Below are positions 27,802-36,864 of a stretch of 64,000 bases of DNA, piece by piece; within the stretch, counting starts at the first letter, position 1, and every line of letters begins with the position of its first letter. The DNA lies in NCBI GenBank assembly GCA_947627465.1, contig CANQWD010000010.1:29036-93035 (forward strand), given 5' to 3'. Origin of the DNA: an uncultured Clostridia bacterium. GTDB lineage: Bacteria > Bacillota > Clostridia > Oscillospirales > Ruminococcaceae. Position numbers and translations under genes: made by a program. The notes below the pieces were generated by a model that did not search any database, had not been told where the DNA came from, and worked only from the letters and a program-made list of their open reading frames with translations.

Positions 27802-30171
27802 ATGGAAAGAACGCTGAAGCTCGTGGGAAAAAATTCCAACGAGATCTTTGTGCTGCGCTATCCTGCAACGCTGTTGGATTTTTCCGAGTTCGATTTTTCC
27901 TATTTCGCAAAGCATTCCATAGATCTGTGCAATGAGTCGCTGAAAACGGGCGCGTTGGATCTGGACCGAATGGCGGAGCTTCGCCGCGACATTTGCGGAG
28001 CGCACTGCTATATTGAACACAACATAAGAACGACTTACGAAAAAGTGGTTCTCGATTGTTGGATAGATTACGTATGCAGGAGAGATAATATAGGCGTAAA
28101 CGCTCTTTGGAACAGATTTATACGCTGCAAAACCGATTTTGAAAAGCTTGTGTTCTCGCGGCTGTGCGACTTCCGCTACAACCGCGCTATCAACGAATGG
28201 CTGAATATAGTGCGCGTTCAAGATTACGCGCGCTGCAAGTCGGATTTCATATTTTCGGGTTCTATAAGAAATATCGAGGACGCTGTGGCAAGACGAAATT
28301 ATTTCGATCTGGCGTTCAGCGTGACGGCGCGCGAAATGGGCTGCCGAATAGAGGATCTGGGCGTTACCAAAACGTTCTCCGTGGGCAGAGTGCCGACCGC
28401 GCCGTTTTTGTTTCCGACCGTTTCAAAGGATATCGTTCGCAATGTGCTGAGCGATTTCGATTACAGCGAGGACTATTCGGACGTGGACGATTACAGCGAG
28501 ATATCCGACCGCATCGCTATGGACGCCTTCGCCAAAATGAAAGCGGGATTGCCGCAGGATCTGTCAAATTACGGCGTGGTTCGCGGGAAAATGGATACTT
28601 ACGGCGAAAAGCTGTATATGCCGTGCAGCCTTAAAGCCGCCATAGACCTTGAGATAGACGCGATGATCGAAAACGGCGAGTGGCTCGGCAAATGCAAGCG
28701 CTGCGGACGTTATTTTCTACGCGACAAGGAGCACCCGCACGAGTACTGTTCGCGGTTTGTGCCGGGCGGCAAGACCTGTCTTGAGATATGGGAGGACGAG
28801 CACCCCAAGCCCACTATCTCCGAATCTTTGGAGAAAAAGTCTAAGGACGTCACCGATAAAATGTACGCGCGTGTAGATAAGGATATGAGCGTCAAGGAAT
28901 ACGAAGATTGGCACACTTATATGGAGGCGATGAAGCAAAAGGTCAAGAACGGCGAGATCACTCCCGAGGAGCTTGAAAGCTTTCTTGACTATTCGCTTGA
29001 GGTGGATATCACAAAAAGCACACCGATAGTGGAGGTTCCGAAAAGGGAGCCGGAGCCTGCCGCTTCTCCGAAAGAGCGCGTGGTCAAACCGTTCGTGCCC
29101 GAGAGAATAAGCCGCGCCGAAATTCCGCAGCCGCCCGAGCGCGACCCCGAGGACGAGCGCGTTTTAAAAGAGGGTTTTTTCACATCGCCGACCAAGGAGC
29201 GCCGAAAAGGGGAGAAGCCGCAGATCTCGCATATTATCCGCAACGGTGAGAGCTTGGGTCGCGAGAGCTACACGCAAAAGCCCGATCCCGCGGGATTTCA
29301 GCCGTTCGGGGCGCAGTTCGCGCCGCCGAAAGCTCCCGAAAAAATTGAGCGCGAGCGCACTCCGCGCGAGGATCTTAAGCGATTGGAAGATCGTCTTGAG
29401 GAGGATAAGCGCATAAAGCGCGAAAAGGCGGAGGAGATCGCGCGTCGGCGGGAGCTTGACGAAGAGGAACTGGCGCGTAAAAACGCTTTTCAAGCATTTG
29501 ACGAGCAGCCCGCGAAGTTCACCGAGGATATTCACACGAAAGCGGCTCAAACGCAGATCGAGCGGCAAGCTCCAATAATTCCCGATGAAGAACCGCCGTT
29601 CCCGATCTACGACGAAGTTCCCGAGGATATGAAGCCGAACGTGAAACAGCCGCCCAAGCGTTCACGCGAGAAAAAACCGCCCGAAATTCAGCCGCCAAAA
29701 CCCAAGATAATCAAGAAAAACGCCGCCGCAATAAGCGCTTACGGAAAGGCGGCGGGCGCTCCGGTCGTTACGGCGGCGCAGGCGGATATAGTCATCCCGC
29801 GCGACGAGAGCGAGATTGCCGCAAGCGTTGACGGGGAATTGCCCGAGGCAGAGCCGTTTAAGGATATCGGCAGCATTTTCGACGTTTTGGAGCAGTCCGA
29901 GAGCGACAACGGCGGGAGAAAGAGCCGCCCCGCGCACCGTGAGCCGCCAAAACGCGTGACCGCCGAGAACGCGCCCGAGGGCATTTGGACGGAGGACAGG
30001 GGGCTTTTTGAGGGTGAAGCCGCCGCACAAGAAAGTGAAAGCGGCGCGCCCGAGCCGTCGGAGCTGGAAATGCTGAAATCCAAAAAGCATAAATCCAACA
30101 AAACACGGCGGCTTTACGATGTTATTATGCGCGAACCCGATGATAATCCAAATTTCAGAAACAAAAAATAA
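27802..30171 (+). CDS. Large uncharacterised protein with zinc-ribbon-like motif (DUF6076-like) and long disordered C-terminus
   Basis: CKRCGRYFLRDKEHPHEYCSR-type motif; C-terminal half rich in P/E/K/R; gggag RBS. Confidence 0.7.
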   Translation: MERTLKLVGKNSNEIFVLRYPATLLDFSEFDFSYFAKHSIDLCNESLKTGALDLDRMAELRRDICGAHCYIEHNIRTTYEKVVLDCWIDYVCRRDNIGVNALWNRFIRCKTDFEKLVFSRLCDFRYNRAINEWLNIVRVQDYARCKSDFIFSGSIRNIEDAVARRNYFDLAFSVTAREMGCRIEDLGVTKTFSVGRVPTAPFLFPTVSKDIVRNVLSDFDYSEDYSDVDDYSEISDRIAMDAFAKMKAGLPQDLSNYGVVRGKMDTYGEKLYMPCSLKAAIDLEIDAMIENGEWLGKCKRCGRYFLRDKEHPHEYCSRFVPGGKTCLEIWEDEHPKPTISESLEKKSKDVTDKMYARVDKDMSVKEYEDWHTYMEAMKQKVKNGEITPEELESFLDYSLEVDITKSTPIVEVPKREPEPAASPKERVVKPFVPERISRAEIPQPPERDPEDERVLKEGFFTSPTKERRKGEKPQISHIIRNGESLGRESYTQKPDPAGFQPFGAQFAPPKAPEKIERERTPREDLKRLEDRLEEDKRIKREKAEEIARRRELDEEELARKNAFQAFDEQPAKFTEDIHTKAAQTQIERQAPIIPDEEPPFPIYDEVPEDMKPNVKQPPKRSREKKPPEIQPPKPKIIKKNAAAISAYGKAAGAPVVTAAQADIVIPRDESEIAASVDGELPEAEPFKDIGSIFDVLEQSESDNGGRKSRPAHREPPKRVTAENAPEGIWTEDRGLFEGEAAAQESESGAPEPSELEMLKSKKHKSNKTRRLYDVIMREPDDNPNFRNKK

Positions 30172-30277
30172 AGCAATTTAGCTAAATTATACTTGTTGGT
30201 TAAATTCGCATTTTGTTACATCATAAATTACCAAAAATTAAACAAAAAATGCGTAAAAATTTTGGCTAAATGTTACA

Positions 30278-30306
30278 TTGAATTATCTATTGGAATGGTG
30301 TATAAT
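30278..30306 (+). promoter_or_regulatory. Promoter for 30375 CDS
   Basis: TTGAAT-17 bp-TATAAT. Confidence 0.7.
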
Positions 30307-30374
30307 ATAAATACAAAACGTATGCGGGTTGTCCGCGCGTTTGAACAAAAAATATTTTTTGGAGGAAAATTACA

Positions 30375-31079
30375 ATGAGCATGAAGAAAATTTTAGCTGC
30401 AGCAGCTGCTTCCGTTGTAGCTGTATCCGCAGTAAGCACACTCGCATTCGCTGACGATTTCACCAAGACCGATGCAACAGGTTATGTTGATGCATGGACT
30501 TGCGTAAACCTCATAGGCGACGCTGTTGCTTATGATGACACTACCGCTAAGGAGAACTTTGGTGTTGATACCGTAGCTGATCTCGCTAACATCGAGTCCA
30601 TCACTTTCACATCTACTGCTGATACTGGCGAATGGACAATCGGTTACGATGCTGTTGACGGTTGGAAGCAGGGCGATAGCGCTGCTATCGGCGGCAAGAC
30701 CGAAGCAGGCTTCTGCAATGGTGCTGATACCCTTACTATCAGCGACATCAACTGGGCTAAGGGCGACGGTATGTGCATCAAGATCTGCTACAACAACGGT
30801 GATGATTGCTCCGTTACTTGGACTGTTAAGATGAAGGACGGCGCTGGTACCGATACTCCCGCTGATTCTACTGCTGATAACACTACTTCCGGTGCTGACG
30901 ACGCTAATTCCACTGCTGCTGATTCCACTGCTACCGATTCTACAGCTGCTGATTCCACTGCTGACACCACCACTTCTGATAAGGGCAATGTAAACACCGG
31001 CGTTGAGGGTGTTGCTGCTGTTCTCGGTGTAGCTGTTGTAGCTGCAGGCGCTATGGTTGTTGCTAAGAAGAGAAAGTAA
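30375..31079 (+). CDS. Secreted, probably wall-attached protein: signal peptide, S/T/D/A linker, C-terminal TG motif + TM + KKRK
   Basis: MKKILAAAAASVVAVSAVSTLAFA signal; DSTADNTTSG... linker; GNVNTGVEGVAAVLGVAVVAAGAMVVAKKRK. Confidence 0.8.
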   Translation: MSMKKILAAAAASVVAVSAVSTLAFADDFTKTDATGYVDAWTCVNLIGDAVAYDDTTAKENFGVDTVADLANIESITFTSTADTGEWTIGYDAVDGWKQGDSAAIGGKTEAGFCNGADTLTISDINWAKGDGMCIKICYNNGDDCSVTWTVKMKDGAGTDTPADSTADNTTSGADDANSTAADSTATDSTAADSTADTTTSDKGNVNTGVEGVAAVLGVAVVAAGAMVVAKKRK

Positions 31080-31123
31080 TTTCTGCTTCGGCAAACGACT
31101 GTAAGGTCAAAAAATGAACATTT

Positions 31124-31155
31124 ACGCGGTTCGTGAAAACGAACCGCGTTTTTGT
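31124..31155 (+). terminator. Intrinsic terminator
   Basis: ACGCGGTTCGT-GAAA-ACGAACCGCGT then TTTTGTT. Confidence 0.9.
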
Positions 31156-31190
31156 TATATGGGAAGATAGTTTCATTTTCCGTTTTTTAC

Positions 31191-31231
31191 AAAAAAATGC
31201 CGCGAAGTAATTTTTTACTGCTTCGCGGCAT
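31191..31231 (-). terminator. Terminator of AbrB-family gene
   Basis: ATGCCGCGAAG...CTTCGCGGCAT with A-run on + strand (T-run on - strand). Confidence 0.85.
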
Positions 31232-31268
31232 ATTATTACGACAGGGAAATCAAACTATTTTATGTAAA

Positions 31269-31541
31269 TTAAATCGTTTTATTTTCTTCGGCTTTTCCGA
31301 GAGCGCAAAGCTCGTTAAGGCAGCTTTGGCAAATGTTTCTGCCCTTGAAAACCGTGATCCCGTCCGCGTTTGCGCAAAATGAGCAAGCGGGCGAATATTT
31401 CTTCAAAATGATGTGATCGTCCTCAACGTAAATTTCGAGACTGTCCTTTTCCTCAATGTCCAGGTTTCGGCGAAGCTCAATTGGGATCACTATTCGCCCA
31501 AGCTCGTCAACTTTTCTTACAATACCGGTAGATTTTACCAT
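31269..31541 (-). CDS. AbrB-family transition-state regulator with C-terminal Cys4 motif
   Basis: MVKSTGIVRKVDELGRIVIPIELRRNLDIEEKDSLEIY; CSFC...CQSC. Confidence 0.93.
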   Translation of the reverse strand: MVKSTGIVRKVDELGRIVIPIELRRNLDIEEKDSLEIYVEDDHIILKKYSPACSFCANADGITVFKGRNICQSCLNELCALGKAEENKTI

Positions 31542-31771
31542 ATCAGTTCCTCCCTAGAAAATCGTTGTTGTCTGTTATGATAAACGTTACAGCTGTAATT
31601 TGTTTATGCTGTATGACATTCACGTTTTCTTAATTATATCATATTATGACAAATTTGTCAAATATTTTACTGCACATTTTGTGCCAAAAGCGCGTATTTT
31701 TTTACAAATTCAGTAAATTTTTTACAAATTTTCACAATTGAGTAAATTTATTTTAGGTTAAGGAGGAAAAA

Positions 31772-32359
31772 ATGCAGGCAATATTGATAATTATTCCCAC
31801 AATTTCTATAATTATCGCGGCTCTCGGCGGGAAAATGGGGGAGATTTCCGCGGCTATCCTCTCGAAATCGGGCGAGGCTGTGGAATTGGTTATCTCGCTG
31901 TGCGGCATAATCTGCTTTTGGAGCGGAATGATGCGTGTTGCGGAACGCGCGGGTCTCACCGAGAAGCTGGCAAAGCTTCTTTCGCCGATCGTCGGTTTTT
32001 TGTTTAAAGGAGTAAAGAAGGGCGGCAAGGCGGCGGGGCTTATAACGATGAACCTTGCGGCGAACGTTTTGGGGCTTGGGAACGCGTCCACGCCGCTTGG
32101 AATTGCCGCGATGAAAGCGATAGCCGAGGAAAGCTCCGATTTTGACGGAACTGCCGCAACTGACGATATGATAACGCTCGCCGTGCTGAACACGTCAAGT
32201 CTTCAGATAATTCCCGCTACCGCCGCGGCTTTAAGAGCGGCAAACGGCTCCGCAAAGCCGTTTGACATACTTCCCTGTGTGTGGATCGTTTCGGTTTATT
32301 CGGCTGTTGTCGCGGTGGCTTCGGCGAAGATCATGTGTAAATTTCGGAGAAAAACGTGA
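31772..32359 (+). CDS. spmA: Spore maturation protein A
   Basis: LVISLCGIICFWSGMMRVAERAGL...MNLAANVLGLGNASTPLGIAAMK. Confidence 0.9.
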   Translation: MQAILIIIPTISIIIAALGGKMGEISAAILSKSGEAVELVISLCGIICFWSGMMRVAERAGLTEKLAKLLSPIVGFLFKGVKKGGKAAGLITMNLAANVLGLGNASTPLGIAAMKAIAEESSDFDGTAATDDMITLAVLNTSSLQIIPATAAALRAANGSAKPFDILPCVWIVSVYSAVVAVASAKIMCKFRRKT

Positions 32360-32362
32360 GTT

Positions 32363-32884
32363 ATGGGCTTTACGGATTGGATAATACCGCTTATCACGGT
32401 TTTTGTAATAATTTACGCGGCGGCAAAGAGGGTGGACGTTTTCGGGGCGTTTTGCGAGGGCGCGGCGGAGGGGCTTAAAACTTGTGCGGATATTCTTCCC
32501 GCGCTTGTGCTGCTGCTTGTCTGCATTGGAATGTTCAGAGCAAGCGGAACTGTGGAATTTCTTACAAGCGCGCTGAAACCGCTTTGCAATGCGGTCGGTT
32601 TTCCGAGCGAGGTCGTGCCGCTGGTGGTTTTGCGCCCCTTTTCAGGCAGCGGTGCTATGGCTGTTTACAACGAAATTGCTCAAAACGTCGGCGCGGACAC
32701 GTTCGCGGAGCGAGTTGCCGCGACGCTTATAGGTTCAAGCGAAACAACGTTTTACACGGCGGCGGTTTATTTTGGCGCTGTGAAGTGTAAGAAAACTCGC
32801 TGCGCGATCCCCGCCGCACTTACCGCCGACTGCACGGCGTGGATAATTTGCGGGGCGGCGGTTTATCTATTCTTTGGAAGGTGA
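32363..32884 (+). CDS. spmB: Spore maturation protein B
   Basis: IPLITVFVIIYAAAKRVDVFGAFCEGAAEGLKT...LRPFSGSGAMAVYNE. Confidence 0.9.
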   Translation: MGFTDWIIPLITVFVIIYAAAKRVDVFGAFCEGAAEGLKTCADILPALVLLLVCIGMFRASGTVEFLTSALKPLCNAVGFPSEVVPLVVLRPFSGSGAMAVYNEIAQNVGADTFAERVAATLIGSSETTFYTAAVYFGAVKCKKTRCAIPAALTADCTAWIICGAAVYLFFGR

Positions 32885-32888
32885 CATC

Positions 32889-33134
32889 ATGAAATTATTT
32901 ACAAAAATATCCTCAAGAGATCTGCTGGACGAAGCCGAGCGTGAGGAGCTTTCAAAGCGCATAAGTTATCTTACGGAGCGTTTGGGCGACGTTAGGATAA
33001 CGTTCGACCTGGTGACGGACGAGCGCACTATAGACGCGTTGATCTACGAGGAAAACGCGCTGCTGTGCCGTATTGAGGCGCTTCACCGCGAAGCTCGCGA
33101 ACGCGGGATATCGGTTCAGCCGTATGAAAGATAA
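32889..33134 (+). CDS. Hypothetical small protein
   Basis: MKLFTKISSRDLLDEAEREELSKRISYLTERLGD; adjacent to spmB. Confidence 0.6.
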   Translation: MKLFTKISSRDLLDEAEREELSKRISYLTERLGDVRITFDLVTDERTIDALIYEENALLCRIEALHREARERGISVQPYER

Positions 33135-33236
33135 TTTTGTCGAAATTTTTGCATATTGCTGTTTTTTTTGAGTAAAATATGACTGCGGAGAGATCCGCGA
33201 TATATTATGTTTAAAAGTTCACAGGAGGAACTAATC

Positions 33237-33326
33237 ATGTCTAATCAGAATAATCAGAACCAGCAGAACCAGAAGCAGAACCAGTCCGAGCAGCAGAAGC
33301 AGAACCAGTCTGAAAATAAGCGCTAA
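33237..33326 (+). CDS. 29-aa Gln/Asn-rich small protein
   Basis: acaggaggaactaatcATG; MSNQNNQNQQNQKQNQSEQQKQNQSENKR*, followed by strong terminator; absent from ORF track (too short). Confidence 0.7.
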   Translation: MSNQNNQNQQNQKQNQSEQQKQNQSENKR

Positions 33327-33338
33327 TTAGAGCGTCCC

Positions 33339-33397
33339 GCCGGGATAATCGGAGATTTCTTCCCCCTTTATCCCGGCTTTACATATTTTTTTGAAAA
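33339..33397 (+). terminator. Intrinsic terminator of 29-aa ORF
   Basis: GCCGGGATAA ... TTATCCCGGC then TTTACATATTTTTTT. Confidence 0.8.
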
Positions 33398-33402
33398 AGT
33401 AC

Positions 33403-33431
33403 TTGACAAACATCGAAATTTGTGTTATAAT
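33403..33431 (+). promoter_or_regulatory. Promoter of tRNA-Ser
   Basis: TTGACA-17 bp-TATAAT. Confidence 0.85.
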
Positions 33432-33460
33432 TATGAAGTTGAATATGTTCTTAGACCTTT

Positions 33461-33552
33461 GGAAAGATGGCTGAGTTGGTCTAAAGCGCACGATTGGAAA
33501 TCGTGTAACGGCTAATACCCGTTCAAGGGTTCGAATCCCTTTCTTTCCGCCA
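33461..33552 (+). tRNA. tRNA-Ser(GGA)
   Basis: GGAAAGA...TCTTTCC acceptor, CACGATTGGAAATCGTG anticodon arm, long variable arm, GGTTCGAATCC T-arm, encoded CCA. Confidence 0.95.
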
Positions 33553-33608
33553 CCCGGTAAGTCAAAAATACCCTCGCAAAGCGAGGGTATTTTTGACTTA
33601 CCGGGTGG
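33550..33608. terminator. 28-bp perfect palindrome overlapping tRNA CCA end; probable terminator
   Basis: CCACCCGGTAAGTCAAAAATACCCTCGC-AAA-GCGAGGGTATTTTTGACTTACCGGGTGG. Confidence 0.8.
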
Positions 33609-33884
33609 CGTTGTCTGCGCCGCTTCGCGGCTTGACGGCGCTCATCGCTGGGCGCGTTTTTCACTTCGCGGACTTCGTCCGCGGTTTCGCAAAGCGAAAT
33701 CGTGAAAAACGCTTAGGGTTGCTCCACCCTCCTTGCGCTGCTTTTTCGAAGTTAGCCGAGAAAATCTTTTTGTTAAACGCAATGGCTTTCGCGGCTCAAC
33801 TTCGGCGAACCGCGAAAGCTCATTACTAGCACTGTGTTGCTTTTTTTGTGTTTGCCGAAAAATCTTTTTGGCAACGATGTCACA

Positions 33885-33931
33885 GTTGAACAAATAATCC
33901 CTCGGCTTTGCCGAGGGATTATTTGTTCAAC
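33885..33931. repeat. 22-bp perfect palindrome
   Basis: GTTGAACAAATAATCCCTCGGC-TTT-GCCGAGGGATTATTTGTTCAAC. Confidence 0.85.
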
Positions 33932-34039
33932 GCAATAGCGCTCATCTGCGCCGTTTCGCGGTTTGACAAGCACTCATTGCTTGCGTCATTTTGCTTGCGG
34001 GGTTTTAAAAGTGACGGATAAAAAATTTTGGTTACGAAA

Positions 34040-35089
34040 TCACAGCGGAACGCTGCCCGTATCGATCCCTTTTATAAATTGATTAAGCTCCGCCGCCATT
34101 TCAGCTTGCTCGGTAGCTCTCGGGTGACCGCAGGTCGCGGCGGCGTTTCTGGAAAAGCGAAAGCGCATAACACGTTCACTGTTTATTTCAGTGCAGATCT
34201 CGTCGAGCACCTCGTCCCAAACAGCCTCGTGACTAAGCACCGTAAGCGTGAGAATGAACCGCGCGTCGGGATATTTACCCATAAGATCGCGAAGTATTTC
34301 GATGTACTTGTCTTTCCACATACGGCGGTAGTCGGGGCGTTTTACGCAGTCCGGGTCGGGGTGGTTATCGTTTTGCCCGATAGCGAAAATCACGAAGTCG
34401 GGAGTAAACCGAGAAAAATCCCATGTTTTCCGCGTGTAGTACGGCGTATAAGCCAGCTTGTCGTAAACGCTCTCCATTCCTGTCAGATTTTCCGCGCAGA
34501 ACCAGCCCGTGCCGTCAAGAAGCGCTATTCCGCCCTGCGCTATGTCATGAACTCGCGCGTTCAGCATTCTTCCGAGAATTTGCGGATAGGCAAAATACGC
34601 GTTGTCAAACTTGTTCGCGTGCCCCTCGGGGTCGGTCTGCCCCTCGTAATAAAGAGCCTCGGTGACCTCTCCCGCCGAAACGCTGTCGCCGTAGACCTCG
34701 ATATTCACAGCGTAGTCGTGCTTACACGGGATAAGCTCGCCGTCCGTTTTTAGAGAACAGAACTCGAAATATTCGTGCCCCGCCATAGTTTTGATTATTT
34801 GCAGATCGTGTTCGCCGTTTTCGAGATCTTCCGCGAGAACATATTCCTCGTCCGCGTCCGTTTCTTTAAAGAATATCTTTTTGAAAACTCCGTCCACAAG
34901 CGCACCGAAATGCGTTTCCGGCTGAAACGGAATGTTCTTTAAAACGACCGAAACGCGCGTTCCCGTAAACCGCGTTTTAATGTTGCTTCCCGCCCAGATG
35001 AACATGGGGCGGAGCGGGTCGTCGAAGTCAATTCTGCCCATATATTCGAGGGCTTTGTTGTCGGGCGTATATACGTTAAATGTGCTCAT
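34040..35089 (-). CDS. SGNH/GDSL hydrolase, CE2-like carbohydrate esterase
   Basis: N-terminal jelly-roll-like region, then VYGDSVSAGE (GDS), AIGQND; two-domain layout as in CE2 esterases. Confidence 0.75.
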   Translation of the reverse strand: MSTFNVYTPDNKALEYMGRIDFDDPLRPMFIWAGSNIKTRFTGTRVSVVLKNIPFQPETHFGALVDGVFKKIFFKETDADEEYVLAEDLENGEHDLQIIKTMAGHEYFEFCSLKTDGELIPCKHDYAVNIEVYGDSVSAGEVTEALYYEGQTDPEGHANKFDNAYFAYPQILGRMLNARVHDIAQGGIALLDGTGWFCAENLTGMESVYDKLAYTPYYTRKTWDFSRFTPDFVIFAIGQNDNHPDPDCVKRPDYRRMWKDKYIEILRDLMGKYPDARFILTLTVLSHEAVWDEVLDEICTEINSERVMRFRFSRNAAATCGHPRATEQAEMAAELNQFIKGIDTGSVPL

Positions 35090-35115
35090 TTAAATCACCT
35101 AACCTTGTAAAATTT

Positions 35116-35553
35116 TTATGTATCATCCGTATATCTCATAATTTGCGCGCGGGGCTTAAATCCGTATTTTTCATAGAGATGAACAGCTTCGTTTCCTGCG
35201 ATGACTTTCAGTTCCACCGCCTTAATGCCCGCGCTGCGAAAAGAGTTCATTGCCCAATCCAAAAGGCTTTTGCCGAAACCTTTTCCGCGGTATTCCTTTA
35301 AAATGACCAGATAAGCGAGATATCCGCATTTTGGGTCGAGGTCGATTTTGGAAAAACCGACTATCTTTCCGTCTTCCTCAATTACCGCGATTTTTGAGAA
35401 ACCCGATGAGATGTCTTTCTTTAGATCTTCAAGCACCTTGTCGTGCGGATCTATTGGATAAACGCCCTTGTGGTAAAGCGATACGCTGTTGTGGTGTTCC
35501 GCCAGAGCTTCAAGACACTCGCGGAGTTTTGAAATTTCATTGACATTATTCAT
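35116..35553 (-). CDS. GNAT family N-acetyltransferase
   Basis: AYLVILKEYRGKGFGKSLLDWAMN...GNEAVHLYEKYGFKPR. Confidence 0.85.
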   Translation of the reverse strand: MNNVNEISKLRECLEALAEHHNSVSLYHKGVYPIDPHDKVLEDLKKDISSGFSKIAVIEEDGKIVGFSKIDLDPKCGYLAYLVILKEYRGKGFGKSLLDWAMNSFRSAGIKAVELKVIAGNEAVHLYEKYGFKPRAQIMRYTDDT

Positions 35554-36625
35554 TTCGCGCAGCATTTTTCCCCTCCAAATGCGACAAAAGCGTCGCAATA
35601 ATTTCATTTGACACCAAAAATCCATTTGGCGTAAGCGACAATCTGCCGTTTTCAATTTTGTAATAATTTTTCGGAATAAGCGGCAGAAAGTTTTCGACTT
35701 TTCGCCAAAGCGTTTCCGGAATGCCCTCGCAGAGCCGCAGCCCGAGCATTATACGTTCTTCAAGTTCATTCGGGTTTTCGTCCGTGACGATTTCAAGTTG
35801 ATGTTCGCTTGAAATAAACTCGCGGATATCGCGCTTCACCGCGAACCGCCGTCCTTTATAAAATGAGTGCGCCGCCGCGCCTATTCCGAGATATTCCTCG
35901 CGCCGCCAGTATTTGAGATTGTGACGGCTTTGAAATTTTGCCTTTGCGAAATTGCTTATTTCGTATTGCTTAAAGCCCGCGTTTTCAAGTAAACTCACCG
36001 CCGAGAGATAAAGCTCCGCCGTTTCGTCTTCGCTTGGGAGATTTTCGGGCGGATTTTTCCCGAAAACAGTGTTCGGTTCAATTTTGAGAAGATACGCGGA
36101 AACGTGTGTTATCGGAAGTTCCGCGAGACTTTTTACGGAGCGTTTCAGCGTTTCGGCGGTCTGATTTGGCACGGCAATCATTAAATCGGCGGAAATATCG
36201 GAAAAGCCTATGCTGTCAGCCATGAGTATCGCCAGCCGCGCCTGCTCGAACGTATGAGAACGTCCGAGCGCTTTCAATTCGCAGTCGTTCGCCGACTGAA
36301 CGCCCACCGAGAGCCTGTTCACGCCGCATTCGTGCAGAATTTTCAGCGTTTCCTCATCCATTTCGAGAGGGTTACATTCAACCGTTATTTCCGCGCCGCT
36401 TTTTATTTCACATTCCGCGAGTATTTGAAGAATATGTCGTGCCATAAGAATTGGAGTTCCGCCGCCGAAATATACCGTGTCGTATTCCTCGTTATAGTAA
36501 TGAATATTGCGGATAACCGCTTTTGCGTATTCTTCCGCCAACTCCTCGCGGTAGCCAACCGAGTAAAAGTCGCAGTACGGGCACTTTTTTCGGCAGAACG
36601 GAACGTGAATATAAAGCCCCGCCAT
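35546..36625 (-). CDS. hemW: Radical SAM heme chaperone HemW (oxygen-independent coproporphyrinogen oxidase-like)
   Basis: MAGLYIHVPFCRKKCPYCDFYS...YFGGGTPILM...GVQSANDCELKALGRSHTFEQA. Confidence 0.93.
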   Translation of the reverse strand: MAGLYIHVPFCRKKCPYCDFYSVGYREELAEEYAKAVIRNIHYYNEEYDTVYFGGGTPILMARHILQILAECEIKSGAEITVECNPLEMDEETLKILHECGVNRLSVGVQSANDCELKALGRSHTFEQARLAILMADSIGFSDISADLMIAVPNQTAETLKRSVKSLAELPITHVSAYLLKIEPNTVFGKNPPENLPSEDETAELYLSAVSLLENAGFKQYEISNFAKAKFQSRHNLKYWRREEYLGIGAAAHSFYKGRRFAVKRDIREFISSEHQLEIVTDENPNELEERIMLGLRLCEGIPETLWRKVENFLPLIPKNYYKIENGRLSLTPNGFLVSNEIIATLLSHLEGKNAARNE

Positions 36626-36645
36626 TTTATCGCCGTCCTTTACGT

Positions 36646-36676
36646 AAAAAAGCGTCAAGTTTTTGGGGCTTGACGC
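36646..36676 (-). terminator. Terminator ending the small-ORF operon before hemW
   Basis: Minus strand GCGTCAAG-CCCCAAAAA-CTTGACGC followed by TTTTTT. Confidence 0.75.
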
Positions 36677-36685
36677 CTTTGGATT

Positions 36686-36820
36686 TTAGTCTTCTAAGGT
36701 TTTTTGAAGATTGTCGATTAATTTCTTTAATTTCGGGTTTGGGTTTTCTTCATAGATTTCTTTAAGAGTTTCAAGCGTTACACGAATAAAAGCTTTGAAT
36801 TGGCTGTCTGTTTGTCCCAT
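36686..36820 (-). CDS. 44-aa small protein
   Basis: caggaggtgaaaaaATG; MGQTDSQFKAFIRVTLETLKEIYEENPNPKLKKLIDNLQKTLED*. Confidence 0.75.
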   Translation of the reverse strand: MGQTDSQFKAFIRVTLETLKEIYEENPNPKLKKLIDNLQKTLED

Positions 36821-36864
36821 TTTTTCACCTCCTGAAATCACTTTCGGTTAATCTTTTCGACAGT

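Noticed and set aside
33593-33829. ORFs in the palindromic region after tRNA-Ser (33593-33829 +, 33642-33893 -)
   Set aside because: Arise from repeated hairpin DNA; no RBS and no protein-like composition
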